Part shown: in pieces, positions 42,086 through 50,600 of the stretch
How the letters are laid out: each line of letters opens with the position of its first letter
How positions within the stretch are numbered: position 1 is the first letter of the stretch
DNA from: Flavobacteriales bacterium UBA7690
GTDB taxonomy: Bacteria > Bacteroidota > Bacteroidia > Flavobacteriales_F > PHOS-HE28
DNA length: 64,000 bases
Direction: 5' to 3'
Assembly (NCBI GenBank): GCA_002482775.1
Contig: DLGQ01000109.1
Span: forward strand, 10,523 to 74,522
Translations under genes and position numbers: made by a program
The notes under the pieces: model-generated
Database searches by the model: none
What the model was told of the DNA's origin: nothing
Seen by the model: only the letters and a program-made list of their open reading frames with translations

Positions 42086-42733
42086 CACTTCTGAGCCGAC
42101 AGTACCATTCAAGAGCAAATTGTCTGCACGTCTCCGCAACAATGCCGCATGTTCCATCTGCCGCACTGCGATCTTCATTCGCGTTAGCCTTTCGATCACT
42201 GTGGCGAGAGGCACATGGTAGAAGGCTCCGGTTTCCCACGGAACCAGGGTGCCGGAATAGTCCGTCACAGCGTTGTCGGTGGATAGATAGATGTCCAATT
42301 CGCCCTTCCGCATGGTAGCTACCTGTTCCATTAGGCGTTTGTGGTTTTCCAAATGCATGCGCAACGCGTGCGCGGAGTTCACGCCTTGCCTTGGTGCTGC
42401 AGGTTCTTCTCCTATGAGTAGCTCGGTGCTGGATCGATAGTCGTAGTAGGCATCCGCATCGGGTTCATGGCTCCTTTCATCACGTCTATCTTCTTGGTCA
42501 GCGGCGGCGAACAACACGGCCTCGAGACGCTCGATGTATGCGACAGCCGAATCGGTGAGCACGATCACAGAATCCGAAATGACGCTTTGTTCGGCCTGTT
42601 CCTTCTTCACAAGCGCGGTTACTCTAGAGAACTCTTGATGGCTCTCCATCATGTCCCACCACAGCATCTCGTGTGTGTGTGAACATCCAGCGAGTAGAAC
42701 CATGAACAAAGCAGGGAAGGCGATCCGAAGCAT
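42077..42733 (-). CDS. Lipoprotein with a GldM-N-terminus-like segment
   Basis: 218 residues. Lipobox FMVLLAGCSH at residues 10-18. The segment GAFYHVPLATVIERLTRMKIAVRQMEHAALL near residue 175 resembles the segment with NVPLAAV-type sequence of the T9SS/gliding protein GldM N-terminal domain, but the length and context differ. Upstream LEAVLFAAADQEDRRDE is helical. Expected to be lipid-anchored in the envelope. A TACCTTCG box ends 3 nt before the start, and the TAG stop comes from repeat copy C. Confidence 0.55.
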   Translation of the reverse strand: MLRIAFPALFMVLLAGCSHTHEMLWWDMMESHQEFSRVTALVKKEQAEQSVISDSVIVLTDSAVAYIERLEAVLFAAADQEDRRDERSHEPDADAYYDYRSSTELLIGEEPAAPRQGVNSAHALRMHLENHKRLMEQVATMRKGELDIYLSTDNAVTDYSGTLVPWETGAFYHVPLATVIERLTRMKIAVRQMEHAALLRRRADNLLLNGTVGSEVME

Positions 42734-42736
42734 GTC

Positions 42737-42744
42737 CGAAGGTA
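42737..42744 (-). promoter_or_regulatory. Start-proximal -7-like motif TACCTTCG
   Basis: Minus-strand TAnnTTYG, 3 nt before the ATG at 42733. Confidence 0.3.
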
Positions 42745-42751
42745 TCCAACT

Positions 42752-42834
42752 GCGCGTACCATGGCGCACTCGGAGTGTAGCCTGCGGCTACGCCTGACGA
42801 GGACTGTAGCATGGTAGTCAGGGGCTACCCTAGC
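42752..42834. repeat. Twin-hairpin repeat, copy D
   Basis: Lead GCGCGTACCATGGCGC, intact hairpin 1 GTAGCC-TGC-GGCTAC (42777-42791), spacer GCCTGACGAGGACTGTAGCA, degenerate hairpin 2 GGTAG...CTACC (42813-42829). Confidence 0.7.
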
Positions 42835-42858
42835 TTTAGGGCATTAACTCGCCAGCGT

Positions 42859-43437
42859 TCACTGGACATCAATTAGTTCTCCAGTAATGCGCAGCGGAAG
42901 GTCGGTGTCTAATTCGATTCGAGAGTGGACCTCATCGCCTTCCTGCTCGCCCTTGGAAGTGATGTAGAGCTTGATCCGGTTGACGGATTTCAGACGAGCC
43001 ACAACTGCTGACGGGCCACGCATTAGCTCCCTACGGCTGATGGTCACCTCATCCTCGGGTTTTGAAGCATTCATTGCATGTTGCGCCATAAGACTATCAC
43101 AGGTAAGCTCAAGAATGTGATTCGTCCAGAATCTGTTCTTTAGCTCGACTACCCACATCGAATCTCTACGACTCACATCAAACAACTCAAATCCCGTGAA
43201 TAGGAACAACGGATTGTGCCTCATTTTATCTTGAAGAACGATCGTGAATGGATCATCCGAAGACTCAAACTCATTAATGCCGGGAAAGCGGCCGCGGAGA
43301 TGATCGAGCATTTCTTCCCGCTTCGTCTGCCGTGCATTGATTTCTTCCCTAAGTGAATCGCTTTTCTTCTCCGAGCAAGCGATGAGGGCGAGACAGATTA
43401 GGATGAGCCAAGGTTGAGTCGACGATTTCGGGATCAT
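42859..43437 (-). CDS. Hypothetical lipoprotein
   Basis: 192 residues. Lipobox LALIACSEKK near residue 17-21, followed by a charged helix (SLREEINARQTKREEMLDHL) and a beta-rich C-terminal domain (IKLYITSKGEQEGDEVHSRI). No family recognised. It probably faces the periplasm. It lies between repeat copy D and a copy of the second short repeat. Confidence 0.55.
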   Translation of the reverse strand: MIPKSSTQPWLILICLALIACSEKKSDSLREEINARQTKREEMLDHLRGRFPGINEFESSDDPFTIVLQDKMRHNPLFLFTGFELFDVSRRDSMWVVELKNRFWTNHILELTCDSLMAQHAMNASKPEDEVTISRRELMRGPSAVVARLKSVNRIKLYITSKGEQEGDEVHSRIELDTDLPLRITGELIDVQ

Positions 43438-43464
43438 GGGTTTTCAGCTAGTGTAAGCGAATTT

Positions 43465-43490
43465 AAACCTGCGCAGGGTCGCTCAAGAGG
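43465..43490. repeat. Short dispersed repeat, second family, copy 2
   Basis: AAACCTGCGCAGGGTCGCTC then AAGAGG, matching 40202-40228 at about 20 of 26 positions. It lies just upstream of the lipoprotein start at 43437. Confidence 0.5.
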
Positions 43491-43523
43491 CTACTGCATC
43501 CAAAGTCAGGACGATAGCCTTCG

Positions 43524-43769
43524 CTACCTCGGCGGCTTGCATCGGCTGCACGGCGTATACCCAGCCTCCTTTGCCTCGGATAGTTCGACAGCGCGTTTGC
43601 TATGGCTCAGGTAGCTGCAGCTATTGCGGTGGTACTTCTCGCCGGTCTTTGTCACGTACACCGTTTCGCCGAGTGCGTGTTGGAAATGCGGTCGTAGGTG
43701 CAGTGTGCTCGGTCCCGCGAAGGCGGGGAATGCGAGGAGCAAAATGGAGAGGAGGAGCCAGCGTTTCAT
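43524..43769 (-). CDS. Small secreted protein with Cys-pair zinc-ribbon-like C-terminus
   Basis: 81 residues: signal peptide (LLLSILLLAFPAFAG) and then YVTKTGEKYHRNSCSYLSHS followed by AYTPC-type ending GYTPCSRCKPP. The pattern of a Cys after H-x-x-x, then C-x-x-C, resembles small Ada-like or SH3-associated metal-binding tails found after nucleases. Function unknown; the mature part is about 60 residues. Confidence 0.65.
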   Translation of the reverse strand: MKRWLLLSILLLAFPAFAGPSTLHLRPHFQHALGETVYVTKTGEKYHRNSCSYLSHSKRAVELSEAKEAGYTPCSRCKPPR

Positions 43770-43878
43770 GCCATTGGTATGGGTGATCGGTAGGGGGTCG
43801 AGAACAACGTGCGTTACTCTACGAAGCCCTGCTTCGAACCATAGCGCGGTATTGGATCATCGGGGACCCAGTGCTTAG

Positions 43879-44895
43879 TCATTGGATGATAAAAGGCCGA
43901 GAAATGGAGCGTCCTTCCTTGGACCTGATCACGATGGTATGAACACCTACCGCCAAGTGCGCGATGTCAATGTTCACCGATCCCGAAGCGTTCCTCACCA
44001 GAGCAGTTGATCTCCCCAAGGCGTCAAAGAGATCAACGCTTGAACTATTGAGTTCCGTTCCGAGAGCGATCTCAATTGTTGAGGGGCTTGTTCGCCGGAT
44101 CACGATTTCTCTATCCGTTACGGATACGTCAATACCAGTTTCGGCAACGATACAATCACCAGAGCGGTCCGAGACACAAACGTCGTCGAGATAGTAATAG
44201 GCATGACGATTCGGGTTCGAGAACTCTGCCCAACAGGGTTCGTAGCTTGGAGTGTCCGTGAAGAACCGGCCGATCAGGAAGTGCGAATAGCTGCCGTCGG
44301 CAGTGAATGAGCCTTGGATGGTATACCAGCCCGAACTGTCCACTATCGCTTCATCAGCGAAGACGTGCGCAAAGTCCTGTACCACCGGAGGCCTTCCCAC
44401 TGCTGGATAGTTGACGGTACCATGGTCGGTATCCACGAACAGAATACCTAGTTTATCCGTGTAGCAACTACGGAGGCCACGATCAGCCAAGCTCACTTTG
44501 AAGGAAATGAAATACTCCGCTCCTGTGATCAAAGGTTGGGACAGCGTACCACCCACGATCTCGACAGGGAAATAGGGCGGGGTATCGAGAGGGTTCGGAC
44601 CCCAGGCAATAAAGCCGCTATACCCGCTCCCACTGGCTGGCATTTGTTCTCCGGCAAAATTCGTTGGAACGGAAACTTCCCCTGTAGAGCAGGCGTGAAA
44701 GAAATCCCAGGAATTCATGTTGGTCGTCCAACTGCTACTGCAGTGGGTGTTGTGATACGAAAGAGGACAGCACGAAGTATCCTCGAAGGATGGGTTTACT
44801 ACCAAGTTCTGTGCGGGCAACACGAGCCAACCTAGTATCAGGGGAACGACCATGCAGCAAACACGCAAGTCTATGGGTCGATGAGGCAGGTTCAT
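43879..44895 (-). CDS. Secreted protein with T9SS type A sorting domain
   Basis: 338 residues. Signal peptide (VPLILGWLVLPAQN), then a carbohydrate-binding-like jelly-roll with LVVNPSFEDTSCCPLSYH near the N-terminus and YYYLDDVCVSDRSGDC at its end, a common layout of T9SS cargo beginning N-P-S-F-E. The C-terminal sorting domain includes VDLFDALGRSTALVRN, HLAVGVHTIVIRSKEG and ISRPFIIQ. Binding target unknown. TACCTTGT ends 7 nt before the ATG. Confidence 0.8.
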   Translation of the reverse strand: MNLPHRPIDLRVCCMVVPLILGWLVLPAQNLVVNPSFEDTSCCPLSYHNTHCSSSWTTNMNSWDFFHACSTGEVSVPTNFAGEQMPASGSGYSGFIAWGPNPLDTPPYFPVEIVGGTLSQPLITGAEYFISFKVSLADRGLRSCYTDKLGILFVDTDHGTVNYPAVGRPPVVQDFAHVFADEAIVDSSGWYTIQGSFTADGSYSHFLIGRFFTDTPSYEPCWAEFSNPNRHAYYYLDDVCVSDRSGDCIVAETGIDVSVTDREIVIRRTSPSTIEIALGTELNSSSVDLFDALGRSTALVRNASGSVNIDIAHLAVGVHTIVIRSKEGRSISRPFIIQ

Positions 44896-45230
44896 GGAAC
44901 GGACAAGGTAGTATCCATAAGGTAGACCACTGCAGATCCTACATCAACTACACGCAGTGCGGACGGCTTCTGAGCGTTGCCTAAGGCTACTCCCTATCAG
45001 CGCGTAGCGTGGCCGCTATCTAAGCCTAACCGGCGGCTACACTCAACGAGAACTGGAACATGGTAGCCATCCTTACGGCAGGCAGGCCTGTGTTTACCCT
45101 TGCGCCCGCTAGCCTGGTGCGTTGCCACAGGCTATGGAGAGCCTACGATGCTGCGCGTAGCCGCAGGTTTGCCTGCCAGAGGTATGGCTTCGCGCCGAGG
45201 CGGTACCAAGCCTCCACGTGCGTTGGAGGG
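44896..45230. other. Repeat-rich intergenic region (copy E)
   Basis: 335 bp without a supported gene, almost filled by the twin-hairpin family and degenerate arms; frames crossing it have no protein-like conservation. Confidence 0.6.
44973..45190. repeat. Twin-hairpin repeat, copy E, interrupted
   Basis: A full lead and degenerate hairpin 1 (GCGCGTAGCGTGGCCGCTAT, then CCTAACCGGCGGCTAC), spacer ACGAGAACTGGAACATG, and a hairpin 2 split as GGTAGCC ... CCTGTGTTTACCC by an insert ATCCTTACGGCAGGCAGG (45069-45086). A further damaged arm GTAGCCGCAGGTTTGCCTGCC occurs near 45157-45177 (given in part). Both interruptions resemble the 19-bp palindrome of the tRNA locus. Confidence 0.6.
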
Positions 45231-45665
45231 TCATCCGAATGCCCCCACCGGGATCTCACCCGCCTCACGCAATTGGACGAACTCATCCACGGTAAGGGTT
45301 TTGATGCGTTCGGCGATGCTGCGCGCGGGTTCGGCGCAATCGCGGTGCCAGGCGTAGATCGCGTTGTAGCGCAACCACGATGGTTGCTCGTTGGGGCCGC
45401 CATATCGAGCGATGATCACCAGGTCGTTCTCGGCCGGTGTGTGGTGGTCGTAGCGAAGGCCTAGCGTGTGCAAGGCGTGGAGGCGCTCGGTCAACGGTCC
45501 ACGGTCATCGGAGGCGAGGCGGAGCAGTTCGGCATCTTCCTGGTCGGCCCATCGGATGGGGTCGAAGTCGAGATCGGCTTTGGCTTGTATCAAGCCACCA
45601 GGGTAGCGAAGTTCCAGGGCGGCCTTCACCACGAGCAGGGTGTAATGGGCAATAGTGACCGGCAT
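45231..45665 (-). CDS. Hypothetical protein
   Basis: 144 residues from the ATG at 45665 (MPVTIAHYTLLVVKAALELR). No domain recognised; no signal peptide. Contains DFDPIRWADQEDAELLRLAS and a Trp/Tyr-rich stretch (SWLRYNAIYAWHRDC). Good charge balance and a start-proximal TACATTCA motif 4 nt upstream support it as a real gene. It is flanked on both sides by twin-hairpin repeats. Confidence 0.5.
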   Translation of the reverse strand: MPVTIAHYTLLVVKAALELRYPGGLIQAKADLDFDPIRWADQEDAELLRLASDDRGPLTERLHALHTLGLRYDHHTPAENDLVIIARYGGPNEQPSWLRYNAIYAWHRDCAEPARSIAERIKTLTVDEFVQLREAGEIPVGAFG

Positions 45666-45716
45666 GCGATGAATGTAGGAATTTGCAATGGTGGGTGCAC
45701 GGTGAATGCGCGGCAA

Positions 45717-45830
45717 AGGGCATCCGCTATATCGGCGTCGCCAGAGGTTTCGCTCCACGAGAGACGGAACATGGGTGCCTGTGTGGCTGCCTCGTGCCCG
45801 GTAGCATGGGCATAGCCACAGGCACACGCG
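45717..45830. repeat. Twin-hairpin repeat, copy F, degenerate
   Basis: CTCCACGAGAGACGGAACAT matches the spacer of other copies, followed by an altered hairpin 2 (GGGTGCCTGTGTGGCTGCC) and GGTAGCATGGGCATAGCC. Recognisable mainly by the spacer. Confidence 0.45.
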
Positions 45831-45837
45831 GCGATGA

Positions 45838-46211
45838 TCACTCTTTGGTCACCGGGTCTTCCTCCAGGTCCAGCACCGTGGAGTTCGTTTCCACATCGAA
45901 CCAACTGGCGAACAAGTCGTACGTCCGTTTCTGCGGCTGGCGGCTTTCGTCCGTGTACCAGTCGTTCAGTTCGTTCACGAAGATGTCATCGAAGTGGGTA
46001 CGCATCCAATCCATCACTTCCTCGTTGCCGGCCTTCTCGTGGACGAGATGGATGTTGCACTCGCCCATCGCGTTGATCGGTTCCATATCACTGAAGGTCG
46101 CATTGACCCGGTCGAAGAAGGGTCAGGTCAACCAAGGTATCGGTCTTCCACGGCGGCTTTCTCGATCACGAGATCCAGGAGGTCGATGCTGATGGGCAAG
46201 GGATATGGCAT
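45838..46211 (-). pseudogene. Frameshifted small conserved gene
   Basis: From the ATG at 46211 the frame reads MPYPLPISIDLLDLVIEKAA and VEDRYLG, then stops at 46128-46130. The sequence continues in the other two frames as TLVDLT and then FFDRVNATFSDMEPINAMGE through EEVMDWMRTHFDDIFVNELN to a stop at 45838. Removing one C at each of two C/G runs (about 46141-46143 and 46120-46122) would restore one continuous frame of about 123 codons. Only the 82-residue distal part (45838-46086) is open by itself. It is either a decayed gene or carries two sequencing indels. Function unknown. Confidence 0.55.
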
Positions 46212-46254
46212 CTCCTGCGAAAGTATGTGGTGGGGTTACTGGTATTCCCACCCA

Positions 46255-46593
46255 TCAATGCCGCCAAGGAATGCCCGTGACGATGACGCCCCCGTTCGGC
46301 TGCGGTGTCACTTTACACGCCACCATTTCACCACCGGGGCATTTGTTCCAACGCACCATGGAGTCGTCGATATCACGTCCGAAGGCCAGTGGTGTTTGGA
46401 AAGCAGCTGACCGGACCGCGACATACAAGGCACAGGTCTTTTGGTCGAAGATGAAGTCGAAGAGGTCGATGTCCGCCGGTGCGGTGGTAGGTTGCGCTGC
46501 TGTTAGGACCGGCAGTAGTGGTTGTCGCTTCACGGCTTGTTGACCGTAGGTATCGGTGCAGAAGAGGAGCGTGGCGAAGGAAAGCACCCACAT
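46255..46593 (-). CDS. Small secreted hypothetical protein
   Basis: 112 residues from the ATG at 46593, giving a signal peptide (MWVLSFATLLFCTDTYGQQ). The mature part has FDFIFDQKTCALYVAVRS and WNKCPGGEMVACKVTPQPNG, with paired cysteines that could form disulfides. A longer in-frame start at 46680 exists but would bury the signal peptide. No family recognised. Confidence 0.5.
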   Translation of the reverse strand: MWVLSFATLLFCTDTYGQQAVKRQPLLPVLTAAQPTTAPADIDLFDFIFDQKTCALYVAVRSAAFQTPLAFGRDIDDSMVRWNKCPGGEMVACKVTPQPNGGVIVTGIPWRH

Positions 46594-46887
46594 GCTGATG
46601 CTGCGCGTGGGGGTTTCCGGTGTTGCGCGACCGGGAAGGTCCTGGGATATTGCCGCGCGGGTTTGTGCAGGGTTGAGCATGGTATTGGGACGGGCTTGGA
46701 ACGAACATTACGAAGGTGGTGAAGTTCATCGCGTCTAGCGCATGCCAGCGAGAACGGTCATCACGATATGCCCCATCCATCACGTGCAGCATGGGTTCGG
46801 GGCTGTGCACCATCCGTACGACCGATCAGGGAACGGAACGCGCCACCCTTCTGTATCCATTATGAATTTGCATCTTGCGTCAGATCC

Positions 46888-47406
46888 ATGCGCAGCGCAC
46901 TCCCTCTTTTGTTCCTTGTCGTCTCGTTGTTCTCCGCATCGAAGGTTCTGGCCCAAGGCGGTGTGCGTGCGATCTTTTGGGATTACATGAGTTTGGGACC
47001 GAACAACTGGGCCAATGGTCTGGGCCTGGGATATGACCAGGACCTGAACGATCGACTATCCCTTGGTATCCAGGGACGCATCTTGCTGTCGAACGAGGCG
47101 AAATGGTCGGTGAGTTACCGGAGTGCCTATCACCTCGCCGACAACGATGAGGCCTCTTTCTACATCGGCCCACAGGTTGCTGTGATGAGCTATGAGACAC
47201 GGAACGGGAACTCCACCTTGGTGCCCATCGGTATGCGTTGTGGTGTGCGCGGAGGTCTGGAGCGTTTCTACGCCGATATTTTCGCAGCTGTGAACTACAC
47301 GATCGGCGCTTCTGGTGTGGAGCTCACTTCCCGTGACCCGACGTTGAGCGCTTCGTTGATCGAGATCGGCCTACACATGGGCTGGGGTTGGGACAAGGCG
47401 CGCTAA
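46888..47406 (+). CDS. Putative outer-membrane beta-barrel protein
   Basis: 172 residues from the ATG at 46888 with a signal peptide (LPLLFLVVSLFSASKVLAQG). The mature protein is made of short amphipathic strands with turns (LGLGYDQDLNDRLSLGIQGR, SFYIGPQVAVMSYETRNG, LERFYADIFAAVNY) typical of small outer-membrane barrels. The preceding 294 bp (46594-46887) contain no gene or repeat that I can support. Confidence 0.6.
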   Translation: MRSALPLLFLVVSLFSASKVLAQGGVRAIFWDYMSLGPNNWANGLGLGYDQDLNDRLSLGIQGRILLSNEAKWSVSYRSAYHLADNDEASFYIGPQVAVMSYETRNGNSTLVPIGMRCGVRGGLERFYADIFAAVNYTIGASGVELTSRDPTLSASLIEIGLHMGWGWDKAR

Positions 47407-47581
47407 GTACAGCCGAGGTATCGTCCCGTGATGTGGATCCGTGCGTGACCTGTGCGTTGGGAACGCGTGCCTTGCGCGATACCCCCTTCCGTGATCCGTG
47501 CCGCGTGCTTCAACACCTGTAGGTGCTATTCGAGAAGAAGAATGGTCCGGTGCAGGTGATACGACACTGGTGGGCAAGCAA

Positions 47582-47611
47582 AAGCCCCCACCCGTTCAAG
47601 GATGAGGGCTT
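47582..47611 (-). terminator. Intrinsic terminator of the giant T9SS gene
   Basis: On the minus strand AAGCCCTCATCC-TTGAAC-GGGTGGGGGCTT forms a 12-bp stem with two G-U pairs, followed by TTTGC. It starts 20 nt after the stop at 47631. Confidence 0.7.
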
Positions 47612-47630
47612 CTGCTCGTGATCCTGGATA

Positions 47631-50600
47631 TCACTCCACGATGATGCGACCCGTGGCGATCCGATCACCGCTCACGATCCGATAGAGGAACACACCCTGG
47701 CTCATCCCGGTGACGTTCCATTCGATCCTGTGCGGCAGCCCTTCTGCCAAGATGCCCAAGTGGCGCTGCTCCACCAATGTGCCGTTGAGCGAGTGGATCT
47801 CGAAGGTCGTCGGTTGGTCGTTCGAGGTTCCTTCCAGTTGCAGGTTCGCGATCGCGTTCGCCGGGTTGGGGAACACGGCCACCTTCAGCAGTGTTTCCTC
47901 TGCCGTTACGATGGAAGGCGTGTTGGTGTTCTCCACCACCAACCCCGAGATGCCACCAGGGCATTGCAGATAACCATTGTTCGTGGTGCCACCGGCATAA
48001 CCCGTGTTTATGGCTGCAAGCGCAGCGGCAAGCGTGGTACGGCTGTAGAGGCCTCCGCAGTTCCCGATCTTGGAGTCCGCTTCATCGATCAATTCCTGCA
48101 CGGTCCAACCGGAGAACGTTCCACTGGTGATCACCATGTTCTTGAGCAAGGTTGTAGATGGGCTGAAGGCGGTGTTCAACTCATCGAAACGGACGCTCAA
48201 TTTCAGGGCTACCAATTCACCCGCAAGCGCGTTGCTGTAGGTGGTGGGGTTCTGCATGGTACCGCTCGGCAGTCTGGCGCTGCTGCCGGTGGAGGGTAGG
48301 AACGCGATCACAGCCGACGCGCTGGTCAAGCGTAAGAACCTGCCGCCACAACCGATGGTGAGGAAGCCAGGCGACGGGAAAGCCGCAGCGAAGTTGCTGG
48401 TCAAGTAGGATGCCGCAGTTCCGGAAGTCGCTCCCCAAGCCGCTTGTGTTTCCGTGCGTGTGCCTGCACAACTGTTGCCCGCGAGGGTGATGGTGGTAGT
48501 GCAACTAGCCACACACCCACGCGCATCGGTCACCACGACCGTGTATGATCCGGATGCGGTCACCGTTGCGGAGGCTGTGGTCTGCACGGGTGAAGTGTTC
48601 CAGCTATAGGTGTAGGGAGCAAGTCCACCACTGGCCGTCACGCTAACGGTGCTCGTTGACGCATTTGAAGTGCAACTCGCGGTTGGTGGGGCGTTCACGG
48701 ATACGACCGTGGCTGCAGAAGTGCCGGAACAAGTGCCGCTGGCCACGGAAACGGTATAACTACCGGCTTGGTTGGCCGTGTAGCTGTTGCTTGTAGCTCC
48801 ACTGATCACCGTGCCATTCCTGCTCCATGTGTAGGTTGAACCGGAACTGCTGGCGGTGCTCAACACTACGCTACTTCCTGTGCAGAGCGCTGTGTTGCCA
48901 TTGGCCGTGATCGTTGGCGTGGTGCCCGTTCCGCTCACCGTTACCGTGATCGCACTGGAAGTGGCAGAAGAACCGCAGCCGGTCACGGTGCGTGTGTAGC
49001 TGCCTGCTTGCGTTGCCGTGTACGTGCTGCTGGTCGCACCGCTGATGGTGGTGCCATTTCGCCTCCAGCTGTAAGTGAAACCGGTGCCCGTATTTCCGCT
49101 CAGGACCACGCTGCCACCGGAGCAGAACGTGGTGGGTCCGGATGCTGTGATGGTTGCCGTAGGCGAAGTGCTCACGGTGATGTTGACAGGGGCCGATGTG
49201 GTGGAACAGCTGCCGTTGGTCACGGTCACCGTCATGGCACCGGTCTGGTAGGCTGTGTAGGCATAACTCGTGGCCGCACCCGATATCGCCACCCCGTTCA
49301 ACCGCCATTGGTAGCTATTCCCGCTGGCTTGTGCCGTGACTAGGATAACGTTGCCCCCATAGCAGAATGTGGTGGGGCCGAGTGCGGTGATGGTTGGTGT
49401 GGCACCTGTGCCGGAGCCTGCCGTAACGCTCACGGCGTTGGAAGTCACGGAACAGCCACCTGTGGTGATGGTCGCTGTGTACGAACCGGTGAGGTTCGCG
49501 GTGTAGCTGCTGGTTGTAGCTCCGGAGATCACGTTACCGTCCCGCCGCCAGGCGTAGGTATACCCACTACCGGAAGTGGCGTTCAGGACAACACTGCCGC
49601 CGGAACAGAAGCTCGTGCTGCCGGCCGCAGTAACGCTGGCTGTAGGTGCTGCGTTCACGGTCACGGTAATGGCGTTGGATGTCGTAGAACACCCCCCGTT
49701 GCTCACCACCACGGTGTAGCTTCCGGCCTGTGTGGCGCTGTAGCTGCTGGCGGTGGCACCGGAAATGGTGGTTCCACCTCGGCGCCACACGTAGGTGAAG
49801 CCGCTACCGGTGTTGGCACCCAGGGTCACGCTGCCGCCGTTGCAGAAGGTGGTGGAGCCGTTGGCCGTTATCGTCGCTGTTGGGGCGGAATTGATGGAGA
49901 CCACCGTGCCTGCGGAAGAGACCGAGCACCCACCGCTGGTGATCGTCACCACATACGTGCCCGCTTGGTTCGCCGTGTAACTGCTGCTCGTAGCACCGCT
50001 GATGGTGGTGCCACTGCGTTTCCAGATATACGTGTATCCGGTGCCGGTAGTGGCGTTTAACACTACACTGCCTCCCGTACAGAACCCTGTGGTGCCCCCA
50101 GCATTGATCGTTGCCGTGGGTGCTGTGTTCACCGTTACGTTGGTGGCCCCCGATGTGGTGGTGCATCCACCATTGCTCACGACGAGGGTATAGCTGCCAG
50201 CTTCCGTTGCGGTGTAACTACTGCTTGTAGCGCCACTGATCGCCGTTCCGTTGCGCCTCCATACATAGGTGAGTCCGGTGCCCGTGTTCCCGTTCAGTAC
50301 CACACTACCACCTGTGCAGAAGGTGGTGGCACCGCCAGCAGAAATGGTGGCAGTTGGCGCGCTGTTCACGGTGACGTTGACGATGGCGGAGCTTGTGGAG
50401 CATCCGCTGTTGGTGATGGTGACGGAGTAGGCTCCGGCTTGTGTGGCGGTATAGCTGCTGCTGGTGGCACCACTGATGGATACCCCACCGCGCTTCCACA
50501 CGTAGGAGTAACCTGATCCTGTGCTCGCGTTCAGCACTACACTACCACCACTACAGAAGCCCGTAGCACCAGCGGCGGTGATGCTGGCTGTCGGTGTTAT

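Noticed and set aside
45060..45464. A 134-codon plus-strand frame across the repeat region
   Set aside because: Half is repeat copy E and half is antisense to the hypothetical gene at 45231-45665.
48687..50594. Possible CRISPR array or non-coding tandem repeat
   Set aside because: Unit length of about 238 bp and preserved reading frame show that these are protein repeats; no short direct repeats with unique spacers exist here or elsewhere in the window.
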